From Pholis gunnellus (Eukaryota > Chordata > Actinopteri > Perciformes > Pholidae): DNA of 64,000 bases. The notes under the pieces were generated by a model. The model saw nothing but the letters and a program-made list of their open reading frames with translations. It had not been told where the DNA came from and did not search any database. The first letter of the stretch is position 1; the number at the start of each line of letters is the position of its first letter. Of the stretch, positions 38,749 through 52,523 are shown piece by piece. The position numbers were made by a program, and so were the translations under genes. Location: assembly GCA_910591455.2 (NCBI GenBank), contig OU342819.1, forward strand, positions 12,064,906 through 12,128,905, written 5' to 3'.

Positions 38749-41700
38749 TTGCACACACAACACAACCGGAATTAGACAAGATCAGGATGTGTTACACTAT
38801 ATATTATTGCACTCTTCTCTACATACCTGCTGATTCTGTGGGGTTTATCTTGTGTCACTGAACTTTTGGTAGATCTATGGTCAGTAATTTAACTTCAGCA
38901 GACTCATAGTGGAAAGCTGATCGTGAAAATAAGTTTTTAAGGCCTTTAAAACTGACCACAGCTGCAATTCCTTTAAGGTCTACAGGGGGGATTTAAAGCA
39001 CAGACGATTTTGGCAAGAGTATCACTTTAATTCTAAATAAGAGGACATCAGTATTTTTTTGCAGTGTGTTCACTACAACCTGGCCAACTAAGCAAAGAAA
39101 AATACAAGCTCATGCAATGTTATCCCGTTCCTCCCCAAAGGAATCAGTGTATAGAGCGATGGACGGAGAGGAGGGGGAGGGAGGGGAGAAAAGAACAATA
39201 ATAGTCTCTACAGTTCAGTATCTGCTCATTAATCATTCATAGGCAGCCAAGTGGTAGCAGCAGGGAGCACAGAGAGATTTCAGGTTACGGTATCAAATCT
39301 CAATTTATAAATAGAATAGTTATGGAGCTAGGCGGCAGAATAGCATCACTCATAGCCCCCTCCTCCCACCTCCCTCTGAGTATTCACTGATTTCTCTGTG
39401 TCGAAGGTTTGGCTAACACGCCTGATCGTGCTCACCCATGAACACGCTCTGGTAACGGACTTCTCAAGCTGTAGCACAAGTGGGCGTCACATCCTCTCCT
39501 CTCATTTCACAACCAATCCTGTCGATATCTGCCGCACACTCCAGCACACCTGGATCGATGAGAGAACGCTGTCTCCGATCCTGTTTCGTGATAGCGATTC
39601 ATCTCCACTCATCTCGTCTCCACCGCTCAAGGACAGCTTGTCTACTTATGGTCAAATGAAGAACGACAGAGTCCTACAAGCCCGTCTCATGCGAGAGGGG
39701 ATGAGAGGAGGGGGGAGTTCCCATCTTTCCTGCTTCTCACTCCCAGAGAAAAGGCGATGACAAGTGACACCGTCTATTGATTAATGGTCCACTGAACGGC
39801 CACATCTAACATGCCTAGCACATGCTGCACGACAAATTAGTTATTTAGTAATGTAAGATCAGCTGGAGAGGGTTACTGCTTCCTGCATGCATGTGCATGT
39901 GTCTCTTTATAGCTAACTTATTAGCTATTAAAATCAAGGTTGTGTCCATGCAGACACGTACTGTTGACATGAGACATATCACGCTCGAGCCCTGAGGTCG
40001 GCCATGACCGTAGAATAGAGTCCACAAGCTTCCTCCACTATGCAGCCTGTGTCAGTGATGAAGCTTTAAGTGGTATAAGCTTGAGGGAAGAGTCTAATGA
40101 TCTTAATCTGAGCTCAAACTGCTTTACACAGATTTAACAAGTGAGATGAGCAACCATCAGCCTTTCAATGATTAACTAGAGCCTTGACCCGTTCAGCTTG
40201 AGCCTGATATCTTGCCTTTTTTATTGTCAGAATACTTAGTTGGTTTGATAGATGACTTTAGAAAAAAAACGTAAAAAATGTCCAAACGTTGAATGCGGCG
40301 CAGGAAAGGTTCAATGCTAGCCCGGCACCGGTTTAGTGCCAATGTGCAATCAACTTCCTCAGACAAGGCCACTCCCAAGCATCACACCGTGTGCAGCAAG
40401 TTTAAACACATGTTAGGGTGCAGGTGAAAGGATTTGCTTGTGCAAATGATTTGCAATCGCAGGACCACTCCTGACATGAAAAGAAAATACATCATTTTAA
40501 TCACATTAGACCTGTCATCGGGCCCTTCAAGCTCTTCCTCATGTTATCTGTCCTGACATTTGTCCAGAATGCTGATTTGTACTTGACAATGTCCCAGTCG
40601 AGTGAAGCTCATATCTGTAATGTGAGGAAGGAAAGAGTGATAAAAAAGACTGGGGATGAAAACCAGGCCTAAGCGATTGCCCCGAGATAAGAGCGATGTG
40701 CTGGGGTGTTGTGCAAGGCCAACAACATAAACAGAACATCACTCAGTCTGTGTGTGGGTGCATGTGTACATGGCATTAGCTACAACGTGATTGACATGAT
40801 TAAACAGGGGCCACAGCGGGCCATAAGCTATTACTGAGGAGGCGACCGCCACATCACTCACCTGTCTAGAGGCCAGTTTGTGGGCATAGAATGTATTGAT
40901 GTGTACTGTGTCCTGCCACAGTACGGAGCAGTGTTAGTGCACAAATGAAGAGGGCTTTCACAGTTGTTTTGACGTTTCTATCACTATATGTTTATTCTTC
41001 TATTTGGACTTTTTCTGAAAATGTTCCTGTCCTTTTATAGTGATCATATAGTGATTATTTTTTGTTTGAAACCCCAGGAGCAAGCACCAAATATTATTCA
41101 GAACTGACAGCGGTATTCTTCACTTTGCACCTCATATTTTATATTTGAATTATATATGTCTTACCTAATCAAACCACTTTAAGAGGCTGAGGATTAAATG
41201 TCAAACCAATGACATGCTAAATGTTGTTAGTGAATCAGTACTACTACATAGTACAATATTTTATTTGAATTATCGTGTTTTATTCCTTCAGAAGAAGACA
41301 TGCCAACAATTGCTATCAATAATAGGGTTCAATTATTATATTATCTGGATTCTTCTCATGTCTATGTATATATACTCATATCATCTGTTTAGCAGCACCA
41401 TATCAGTCAGCTTCCACTTCCTGTCCCCCAGCGCCTGTGTGGACGCTCAGCACAAACAAAACAAATTGATATTGTAAATAACCCGCATATCGCCCTGTCT
41501 TAGTCTTTTTGGTTGGACATGAACTACATGCAAGTGACAGGGTCTGAATCAAAACGTGTGTCGACCTGATGTACATACTCGTACCAGAGTGACTCTACAC
41601 TCACACTTGCCTGGTCAAGCCCATATAGAAGGCAATGTGAAGGTAATGTAATGCATCCTACTGTGCATTGCGTGGATCTGAAGCCGCTTTCTTCACTGTG

Positions 41701-43203
41701 TGCTATTAGTACATCTGATCCCTCTCAAAGTAGTCACTCCATGTGGCAATATATCCTCTATCACTCTCACATCCCAGAGTTAAATTGCAGTGAAGTCAAG
41801 CAGATTCTCTCCATTTAACCCGCAACTTCAAAATGTGAAGAGATGATATATGTGTGCATTGTTCTCTTATACTCTTGCGGCCCACGCGCACCAGCTTCGC
41901 CATGCACTACGAGATCAATAATCAGACAGCACACATAGCACTCGATGCCTCATAATTCCTATCTCGTCTTTCTTCTTTCCCTTGTTCATACTCCCCGTTT
42001 GTCTGTTTCACTCCCTCCATTGTCTCCCCGACTCCATGTCTCTTTCATCACCACTGGACCTCTCGCTCGATTCCTCCACTATCTACCTGCAATATTCATC
42101 TCTTTCTCCCTCCTACATCCTGGTGCTAATGAGTTCTGGATGTGGTCGGTGTGGGGTCCAAAGCTTCTCCCTTACTGCCATCTCTCCAGCTGGGTGCTCC
42201 CACGGTGCACCAAATGCCTCTCTTGAATATTGAATAAACCCCAGGACCACCTCCGTGCTTCCTGATCAACAGCACTGCTATTACCTAGCTATTACTCTGC
42301 AAGGGGTCTCGGGGCTCCGTGAGGATGGATGGGCTTTGAATCTGTTGTGTTGTTGGTGAAGGTAGAGATATTGACAGGGGTGGGTTGAGTGTTTGAAGTT
42401 GTTTGGTACTATACCTTGCAATTATGAAACTTTTCCTTTCAGTTTTATAACTTGCCGAAGTTTCTTCAAAGCACCGCAAAAGTGTGTTATTCTGGGACTC
42501 TCAGGTAACTTGACTACCGGTGTGTAAAATTCATTACGGCCTCAGATTTCGTTATTATCGTTATTGGCTTCATGGGAAATTCATCAAAACTGCTGGATGA
42601 TCAATAATGTTGCAAAACATGTCCATGTTCCAATTTATGCATAGAATCTGAGTATTAAATCTATATATATATTATATCTAGCGTGAGCGTTGCCTCAAAG
42701 TTTGTAACACCTTTGGTATAATAAACATGATAGGTAGGAGCAAAGCACTGTGAGTCAGCTGATATTTCCCTACCATTCATTTTTTTTCCTAGCCCCTCCA
42801 TGATAGCCACTTCATTATTCAAAGGCCAACCACACAATTAGCAGCAGCAGATCCTATTGCGAAGCAGTCCCGCTAGGACCAATCAATGCTATTAGATCCG
42901 TCAATGTGATTAGACACACTCCTGTATCTTTCTTATTTCTCCCTCAAACTGCTTGTGCTAGAATAGGTTGTAAGGCTTGTTGCCTTTTTTTTTGTGCCAT
43001 TTTTGCACCATTGATCCAATCCCATGTCAAATCAGGCAGGTATATTGCAGGAGATATATAAACGAAGAGACAGGTTGCATTGGATGTTGGTAATAGGGGC
43101 TTTAACAACTATATCTAAGTCTTTGGGTGGAACTTTGATTTACAAAGCTCATTTCAACCAGCCGCATGGCATCCACGGATGTCACAATGTTGGCTAGTCG
43201 ACT

Positions 43204-43405
43204 GGCTCCAGACTGAAGTAGCTCAGCATTTTTTACATTTATGGTTCCCACATGATGAAACCTGCTGTGACTTTTATGATCCCCTGATTTTTTTTCTTTA
43301 GCACCGCCATGAGCTTGACACTTCTGTTTTTGTGTGTAATGTCTCAACAAATATTGGATTGCTCGCCATCAAAGTTGGCTCCGGATGAATTATGATCTCC
43401 TGACT
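43204..43405 (-). repeat. Teleost interspersed repeat, family A, copy 3 (fragment)
   Basis: The minus strand reads GCAATCCAATATTTGTTGAG then ACATTACACACAAAAACAG, and further on AAATCAGGGGATCATAAAAG, collinear with copy 1 at about 5226-5315. The outer parts of the family are missing. Confidence 0.7.
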
Positions 43406-46400
43406 ATACATGAACGGACAGCTTCAGAGTCAGCTCCCTGGGCAGCAGTTGTGACAATTGCAAGTCCTAAAGCCCTACAAAAATCGGTGGACCTCAGAAG
43501 TTTAAAATACAATCCATTCACTCGGTTAACTGTCCTGATACACAAACCCTTATTCACTCGTGGTATACCCTGTGAATCAGCAGTAAACAGCTCACCTTGC
43601 TTCTCTGACTCTGTCTCTGTGTACCTGTTATTTTCTATTCCTGCCCCTTTTCTCGCTTTTCCTCCGTGCATCAACATAAAACTAGTTTGATTGTGACTTG
43701 AAAAAGCCCAAACGGAGCGGCAGCAAAGCTTTCGTATTCACTTCAAATGGAATGTGATAAGCGACTGTGCGTACAGAATGTCTGAATAGATCGCCACTGC
43801 TGCGGTATCAGAGATTCACCTCAAGTCTTCACAAAAAACATTATGTCTCAGTGAGGCCGGACTCATTCGCAGTCATTTCACCGAGAGCCTGAGTGACCTT
43901 GAGGTGAGATGAGCGGGAGGAGCTTCCCTAAACCCGTTGCAAAGAAAGGCAGCTGTGGATTTTGTGTACCGGCAACATCTGTGGTTAGAGTCTGTGAATG
44001 CATCTGCCCTACCCTGTGCGTGATCTGTGTGTATGTGCACAGCGCTTGTGCAAATCTGCCACTAGTGTAGAGCTCTCCACCAAAGACCATCCAATTTGGG
44101 CTGGCCCTCTTTTAAAACCCTCTTACATAAGCCCCTGCTCTCAGATGTGCGATATCATGGAACTATTTTGGGCTTTTCCTTTGAAAAAGGCTGTACAGAG
44201 TTAGATAAAAACTGGCCTGTTCTTTAAATAATACATTGGAGCTCCCTCTCATATTGTCTTAATACACGGTCCTCACACAATTGTGCCAAAGCTGACCTGT
44301 ACACTTTGGCTTTTTTGAGATGTCAGAGAAGAAAATCTTTCATTTTATTGGAGAGGACTTTAGCCCTTCTCATCAGCTGACCTGGATTCAGTGGACAAAC
44401 AAGATACATCTTTGTCACTGTCCTAGATTTTGCTCTGACATCAAACAGATGGAGAGACTTGTCTAATGTCATGATTGAACTTTAATACTCTGATGATATT
44501 TTCTGCTTTCCATGGTCCATTTTGGTTCAAAGTGACCGATTTATCTCGAGTCAACAGTTAGTTTGATTCATAAAATACAATATTAGATCCTTATATTGCT
44601 TTTACTCACACATGTGATGGCCTAGCATTCAGTGAACTGCATGACAGAGTTCTCCTGCAAGAGTAAAGAAATAAAAAATGGGTTACTTATAGTGCCTAAT
44701 GTTATTTTTTGCTGGATTTTTCAGTATGTGAACATTATTAGCTGAGACATTACGTTTTCTCTGTGATTCTCCAAGTGGTCTCAAGTGTTAAATAATATGA
44801 ATATTTAAGTCTAACATCCTGATTGAACAATGTTGATTGAATTTAATCTGAGGGAATAATCATTCATTGTTGATTTTACGTTTTTTAAAGCGTTATCACT
44901 GACATTTCTGTATTTGCATGTAACTCAAATCAACATGTATGTCATTTTCCCTAAAAGACAACGGATAACCAGAAGTGTAGGACCTGCAATCCTATGAAGT
45001 TTTACATTCAGCATGTGTTTTATTGGTCGATATTTCTTTCTGTAGTTTATCTGGGATTCTCAGTTCAGTGTTGCATCAGATGAAACAAGCGAAAACATCT
45101 CCTACTAAACAGGCAGGCAAACCTAAAACATGGATGGATAAGGTTGTGGACCACAAAGTATCTTCCCAGTTCTGTCCTGAGAAGACTGGTGCAATCAATT
45201 TGGGTTTAGAAGATCACTAGCTCTTATTACAGAACTGTAGAGGCATCTCCCAGTGTGGGTGTAGCAAACAGCCATAGCTAAACGGAGATTAAGGCAACGC
45301 TGGAAAGACCCCTTGAAGCCCTCTTAGGCTAGTGGGTGATTTTGGATTTAGCAGTGGTAGCAAGATAAAGGCCTTTCTTCCTGCTTAATTGATGGCTGTA
45401 ATCCATGTGTTGTTTTAAAAGCCTGTCTCGTTGATGTGTGAACACAAACCCCTGTGGGTCTCTGCAGAAAGTGGTGATTTAGAGGGCCAAACTGAGGGTT
45501 TCCCACTGATTGGGTGAAGCCTTGTAGATTTGGGATCCTCTTAAATGGCTCAGCTGATGAGGTTGTTGAGGGTGTTAAAAAAAAAAGGCAGGCCTGCTAT
45601 TTGTGTCCTTTTTGGACTCCTATAGAAACAGCATCTTCAACATTCTTAAATACAAACATTAATGTGCAGATTCATGCAGATTCTTTGATCTCTTGTGTCA
45701 CTGTATTTCAGTTGCAAATAAATCTATTTTGATTTGCACGATTTCTGCCCAAAACATTCAAATCATATTAAACTGTATTATCATAGCTGTCATGCTATCT
45801 CACACCATATAGTACATTGCTGTGACTGTCAGTCCTGCTTTCTACAAATGTTTGACTTTTGAATGCCCTCTGATAAGTTCTCAAATTTCTGTCACTCTAC
45901 GTCAGTTACTCCCTTTTCGACCATGCACGGTACATTTTCAGTGGAAATCAAGTTTTTCCATGAGCGTATAATTATACCAGTAGTACTGTGATCAATGTCT
46001 AAAGTGGGATAGAGGCTTAATGAGAAGATCACAGTCATCCCTAAAGTTAGGAGGTGCTTGAACTCCTCAAGGCTTTAGCACAAGTTAAGGAAATCTACTC
46101 GTGTACCTCTTGGTCTCAGTCAGAATTGTAATATCCTTGCGTTGATTGCTATCTTGAATCACAAGTTCTGCTTAATCTCTACAAAGTATGTAATTAACCC
46201 TGCACCGATTCAAATCGCTCATTATATTACCGAAGATAGGACGTTGAAAATAGAGCACGGTGCCTTATTATATCAGGTCTATACCTTTTTCTGACATGCC
46301 TTTTAAAAAAATACATCATGAAAAAATGTTTTTATGTTGTTTTTATGCACACATGTTGGTTACAATTCTACAAATATAATACTATGATGCTGCCAGTAAC

Positions 46401-47650
46401 AGTCATTGATGAAGCAATTCAAACTGAATATAGTGTAAATCAAGCATTAAGTGGCAGATCTTTGTCTATTCTGGCGTGTGCAGGTTGTTACATTCATTTG
46501 CAAATTCTAATCCTAATGCAAAACAATAATTACAGCTATTTTTGCCTCTTGAGAAAATGAATGACCTATTGTTGAAAATGTGCTACAAAGTGGAAGAGAG
46601 AAAGAGCAAAACTTGATTAGCATGGACTTGACAAATGAAAAGTGGGATGGGTGGAAACGAGGACAATTGTGTCTGTGGGTGGTGATGGTGTCTGTGTGTA
46701 TCTCACACAGATGAGAACGACTACATTCTGGATAAATGTAGTAAACACCAGTTGAAGACATTCTCATCATCTTTAATGAGCATGTTTGCACTACTTGAAT
46801 TGCTCCGCACATCTTAACTAGACCAGTAGCAGCTTTAGTTTCACTCTTCAACTTTTCCAACTAAATTGCATTCAGTGAGGGTTTATGCTTGCTGCATCAT
46901 ATTTAGTTCATTAGTGTGTTAATGTTCTGGAAAAAATACTTTCAAAGTTTACCTTTCAAAGTTTTATACGCCCTCCCTTTTTTGAACATGAATTGTTGTG
47001 CCTGACATGTGCTTAGGTTGCAGTGGTTGAACTGAAAATTAGGTGTCCTTAAAAAGGCTATTAGTGTTAGATTGAGCACATTTTATTCTTAAATGTGCGT
47101 GCGTGCGTGCAAGGAATCTGCATGCGTAGAACAGAAACGCTTTTAACATGCAAACCCAAAGCTGAATCACTTTGATGAGCTGCTTTTTTCTCGCCATTAA
47201 AGACATACTGTAACTCACAAACAGGTATTCACACGCCTATAAATACACCAAGACACACACACGCACACTATGAAGCCAATTTGAAAGGTCATGCAAACAG
47301 GGGTCATCAATTCCACCCAACATTTAGAGATCTGTTTACATTTACATTATGAAGGGGCTATTTCGCTGACATTTGAAGTCATTTAAAAACGTTGATTTGT
47401 TCACACACTTAGACCATGAATGAGTGTGTGTTTATCACGGCCGCCCTGCGATGGTTTAATCCCTGAAATGACAGAGGCCACTGACCAAAGCCAGGGCACA
47501 TCTGAAATCTGCCACCCGGTGCTGTAGGTTCAGCAACACAGTACTTATAAGTGCTACTGTACCAACAGTTCAAGTGGCGTCAGCCTGATTACCTATATCA
47601 CTGAGACAGACTCAAAGCTCACTGAATATGTCTCTCTTTTGTCTTTTCAG

Positions 47651-47821
47651 CTGTCCTTTGCAGCAACAACCCCAGTTCTGGCAGACAAGAAAAAGTACCC
47701 CAACTTCTTCCGCACCGTCCCGTCAGACAACGCCGTGAACCCAGCGGTAGTGAAGTTTCTCACCTTCTACAACTGGAGCCGTGTGGGAACCCTCACACAG
47801 GACGTGCAGAGGTTCTCAGAG
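47651..47821 (+). CDS. gabbr2: gabbr2 exon (probably exon 3): flytrap lobe 1 into hinge
   Basis: This exon has 57 codons and is phase 0 at both ends. The acceptor is TCTTTTCAG|CTG and the donor is GAG|GTCAGT. The peptide reads LSFAATTPVLADKKKYPNFF, then RTVPSDNAVNPAVV, and ends VGTLTQDVQRFSE. These blocks are near-identical to my recollection of mammalian GABBR2; the stretch between them (KFLTFYNWSR) is more diverged. It joins the previous exon in frame across a 34.9 kb intron. There are no cysteines and no N-x-S/T sequon. In the family this part closes the first strand-helix run of lobe 1 and enters the crossover to lobe 2. An ATG-initiated reading frame appears to start just upstream at 47639, but that part is intron. 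Confidence 0.97.
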
Positions 47822-50249
47822 GTCAGTGTTCCTCGTTCATTCTTTCAAGCGACTATATTTTGATACGTAAACTTTTGCATGCCACGGAAACCTGAGGTCG
47901 TATCGTGAGCTGTTACAGAGAGCATGCACAGCTAATGAGAGCCACCACATGGCTATATTGTCAAGCTGGAAGACTCTGGTGACGCACAATGAGTGCACGG
48001 GCCGACTGCGTGTAGGAAGGCAGTTATGTGAAAGGTAGGTAGCCCGTCCAATCAGTTCACTGTGGTGGAAAGAAATGATTGGATGGGATTATTACAAGTC
48101 CTACGACAGCAACATATACAGGATCTATTTCTGTTTTTGACGGAGCATTTGGTTTAATGATTGGTGTCGGGATGTAATGATAATTTTAGCAAATGTGATA
48201 GAAAATGACCAACCCTGGCTTTAGTTGGTCAAATACTGCAAAGATCACTTCTTGCAGAGATAGCGACGATAAATGCACAACATAACAAATCAACCAAAAA
48301 GGAATTATGGAAGTGGTACAGTTTACACAGGTAAACGCTGCATATTACTAGTAGCCTACATTGCAAGAGGGGAAGATTGCATTGTATCACTTTCTCTCTG
48401 TATATTTCTTAATTGTGAATAAATACTGTGTTCATAAAAAATGTAAAACCCCACACTGGCCAGTGGACATGTAAATATTCATAGGTGCGTTCTCTGGGAT
48501 TCAGCATCAGTCAGGGAGATTCTTATCTAATGATAAACAGATGCAGAGGCTGGGAGCAGTATCAGTACTGCACAATGATTGGCATTTTCTTTAAATTGTC
48601 TTTAGAAATTCAGATGATGCCAACTTGATATGAGTGGGTGGCAATCAATTGAATTCAAGATATTCTCCACTAGTTTACTGAATTAATATTTTTCCACCAA
48701 CGTGAAACTCTGTGGATGGATTCTGCATGATTCTGAGCAAATGCGTAGATTATCTTTCACACCATGTTTTATTTCTTAATAGATAAAAACAGTTTGATGG
48801 CTGAAAATAAGGAAGAAATTGTTTTCTTACCACTTTCGTATGAGTAAAACAGATGAGAGCAGATGTTATAGAGTACATATTTTGCAAAAGAAATTCATGT
48901 TTACATTAGTTGATTTTGCTTGATTATTTATTAAACAAATTCCACCTGTTGGTAATTTAATGTCCCTCTCCTATTCAATTGACAGAAAGCACCCTTCAGT
49001 TACTGTACCTAGCTATATTTGTGAGAAGTGTTTTATAGAAACGTCTTCATTACATTGTTCGCTCTGAAGTACATTTTAAAGATAGCTGATTTTTTTTGGA
49101 AGTTGTGGAAAGTTGGATTTCAGCACAGGACCTGTAGAGGACAATTTAGCATTCTCCAAGAAAAGGTCCTTTCCTCTGTTATACTGAGTGTCCGGCAGTC
49201 TTTTACATTGAAATAAATAAGAGATATATTAATCCAAATCATTTATAAATATTTTACAAGTTAAAACCAAGTCATACCAAAATGGATGGTAACTAGCGAG
49301 ACAAAATGATTCCTGTTTGTGGTTAAACACTAGTGTAACATACACATTTGTCTTACCTTTACCGAACATTTTATCACATCAGCGACACGGGAACGTTCAG
49401 TTGATAAAAGCCATGTTAGAGGTATTGAAAGCAGGAATTTGAGGAACACATTGTGAGCTTTTGCCTCGAGGCCATGGTTGAAAACAATCTGCTCAGCAAC
49501 TGGGGGGGCTGGGGCGTGTATAAGAAGTCTCACTGCAAATCTCAGAGAGCCCAAATCCCTTTATCTCTCCCCTCCTGAAAGCGCCAAGGGGCTTAGGACG
49601 GGAGGGAGACGGGTGGCCCGATTCAATCAACCTGCCACGAGATTGGCCTCTAATCCTGATTTACAAATATGCAAGCATCGCTTCCGTACTTTGATTTGTA
49701 CAATCCTCTGTCAAGTTCACAGCACGTCGGTTTTTGGTTCATCTGGAAATCACGGTGGCGAGTAGAAAGACAAATGGTTGTTGCAAAATGCTTTGGATAC
49801 TGCCAAAGAAAATAACAATACAATGCATTATGAGTTTATTTGGTAACCTTCCTATACTGATTGCATTGTTCCATTTAAGAATAATTCTGGTTTATTTCAA
49901 TCTGGCATATTCTCCTTAAATGTGGCTATTGTGGCTCTATGGGTTCTGCTACATTTGCGTCTCCATCTCCACCTCCGTATAGAGATTTAGGAAACGACAA
50001 CCAAACAATGTGTGTTTGGGGACAAGCTGTGATAGCCTCTCTCACAGCTTTCCAAATCATATTTTTTTTATATTTATCATTTCAATCTTGTCTCTGATTC
50101 GGACTAAAAATGAACCAGAAAGAGGCCGCAGAAGTAGCCATCGTGGCTAACTGCTTATTGATCTACAGATGTGCTGTTTCCCCTGAAGAGGTTAATGTTA
50201 TGTAACGCTATGCTAGGTATAGCTAGTGTGAAGGTGTCTGTCCGCATAA

Positions 50250-50252
50250 CAA

Positions 50253-50279
<27 letters not shown>
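50250..50279. repeat. (CA)n microsatellite
   Basis: This is a CA run of about 30 bases. Confidence 0.92.
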
Positions 50280-50284
<5 letters not shown>

Positions 50285-51292
50285 ATCAACATTATAGAGA
50301 TTGCCAGACCGACAGGGCTCAATCAGGAACAGAGCAGCCATCATCAGCCAGTCAGATGACAGACCCGAGAACAGGATTAGGACTCTGTCCTCTGCCTGGA
50401 ACCCTCTGAGCTCAACTGTTTAATTACACTATGTCTGCTGATACATTTAGGTAAAGTTACTCTCTCAGCAGCCACTCTCTCTGAGGTCCCTTACAATCTA
50501 AAAATTGCTTGTTGGTTGCCGTGGTTTATGCATTACACAAGTTTGCTAAAGCCATGAGCAGCTGTTTGTTAGAAACAACCATGTAATGTATAAATTCCTC
50601 TGCAGAATGATTCAGTCATGCTATTGCACCGGGCATGTAAGGCCACGAGAGGAAGCCATTCGAGGGCTTGTCATGAGGTTGTAGCACAGCCGTTTGTCAC
50701 GCTCGTTTGTAGAAGCACATGACTGGCATTATAGTCTGAACTGTGGGATTTACATGGAGATTTATTTGGCAATGTAGCACACAGTATGAGGGACAGATGC
50801 GTAGATTGCATGAAAACGTACATGTCCCATCCTCTGTTTTGTCTGTTCGCTGTACGTCTGCATTATAAAGGTGCAGGTACATGTGCGCAAGGCTCAGACA
50901 GACAGATGAGGAGATAAAAGGCACCTGTCTAGTGTCTCTGTGTGACACTAATAAACACACGCGCTTGCAGTCACACCCGTCACTGCATAGGGACTTACGC
51001 ACATGCCTGGAAATGATGTGTTAATTATTTGAGGTTAGACCACAGCAGTGTGTTTGTCTCACTGTGTCATGCTGGTAACATCTGAATCATCAAACCTCCT
51101 CACTTACTCTGCATGAGGGCACTCACTTTAGTCTGTCTTTCTGTTGGCTTAAGGGTGTGATTGTTATTTGTGGGTGCATTTGTTTGGATGCAAGTATAAA
51201 GCTTAGCCAGTAATTGTTAATTTCGTGATTTTGAAAGCGCATGAGCTTTGACTAAAAGTCAGTGCGCCTACTTTAATGTTACAGAATATTGA

Positions 51293-51809
51293 AGGTGAAA
51301 CAGTTAGTCACTCAACAGAAAATGAATCGGCTGCTATTTTGAAAATGAATTAATCATGCAGATCATTCATTAAACAGAAAAACATATGGTATAGTATTAA
51401 ACTAACTATCTTTTGGACTATTGGTCAAAACCAGTAGGCCACTTGTTTATTTCTAACAGAGGATGAACCTGGTTTGTTGTTCTGGGCCATAAATTCCAAC
51501 TTCAACAAACCTCAGTCAAACAAAGGATTAATGAGTCAGGCATAGACACCTCTGCTCCTGCTCTCTCCCTGCGACTAGGGGATGGTTAACAAGAGGGATG
51601 CATTTTGGTTATTTTGCTAACAGCGGGGACAACATCCGCCCTAATCCCCTGTCAAATCGCCGACTGATCAAAACAGAACATGTCATTTGAAGACATTACG
51701 CTACCTGTGGTTTTTGTAAATTGCAACATGCATTTTCTATATTTTTAACGATCAATTGAGAAACTAAATCGAAGAATGTTAATGAAAATAATCCTCAGTT
51801 GCAGCCCTG
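51293..51809 (+). repeat. Inverted-end repeat, family B, longer degraded copy
   Basis: The left part has TTAGTCACTCAACAGAAAAT and TCGGCTGCTATTTTGAAAAT. The right end has GAAAATAATCCTCAGTTGCA followed by GCCCTG, the inverted-end motif of this family. The middle (about 51431-51660) does not match the family, and GGACTATTGGTCAAAAC (51414-51430) resembles GACTGATCAAAAC (about 51662-51674) on its far side. Confidence 0.55.
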
Positions 51810-52506
51810 CAAAATATGCAATTAGGTCTAGCGGAATTATTGAATGAACTATGGAATTTTTAATGATGACACAAGCCCACCGCTGTACTACCAATGCATA
51901 TTAAAAACATCTGCAACTTGAGAACCAAAGCTCTGAAGACAGAGTTTTTCATTTTCACTCAGTGGAATGAAAGGCAGCATCCAGAGGCATTGTAAGTGTG
52001 GGATGATACATCATTCTGTCATATACACAAAGAATCACCTTCACCTTCAGCTGAACAATTTATCTTCGGTTAGTATGTGATAAATGAAAATCTGCATATA
52101 AATAAAGTCATTATGTTGATGTCCTTTCCAGACACCAATGAAATGACAAACATCTAACTGAGTGCATCTGACATTTTGTCATTTTGTCCATCATGTGTGG
52201 GTGTGTACTTACATATTTGTGTGTACATGTGTGTGTCTGCATGCACGCATGCCCAGAAGTGCAGTCGGATTATTTGTCTTCTGTATTTGCTGCTGGGGAT
52301 TCCCAGGCTGCCCAGCCAATCGAGGATGTTTTTGTTATGCAGGAAAAGCTGCTCACTTTTCCCCCTCCTCCCGTCCCTCAATCCATGTCCCCCTCCCTTC
52401 CACCCCCTCCTCCCTCGCTCTATCGAACACACTCAGTCCACCAGAACACAAATGCATTTGTGTATTTCTATCTCAGTCAACACTAAAATCCTCTTGTGAC
52501 AAAGGC

Positions 52507-52523
52507 TTTTTTTTTTTTTTTTT
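52507..52523 (+). repeat. T17 homopolymer
   Basis: The T run is followed shortly by a TG run (52537-52549). No A-tailed element was recognised on the other strand. Confidence 0.9.

Larger units (their letters stand above)
12780..47650 (+). other. gabbr2: 34.9 kb gabbr2 intron (probably intron 2)
   Basis: This is bounded by GTAGGG and TTTTCAG. No further exon of the receptor is expected between the flanking coding blocks, because they join directly as in mammals. It contains a pyrimidine tract (17391-17685), nested repeats (20093-20705 and 26379-26990), repeat fragments (24954-25003, 25203-25290, 38602-38748, 43204-43405), two DNA-transposon-like elements (28238-28753, 32712-33345), C/CA and GA low-complexity runs, and otherwise unremarkable DNA. 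The stretches 12930-17390, 17700-20090, 20710-23735, 23810-24950, 29000-32700, 33360-37420, 37500-38600, 38750-43200 and 43410-47640 show no gene that I can support. Small ATG-stop frames there are short and lack recognisable domains. Confidence 0.9.
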
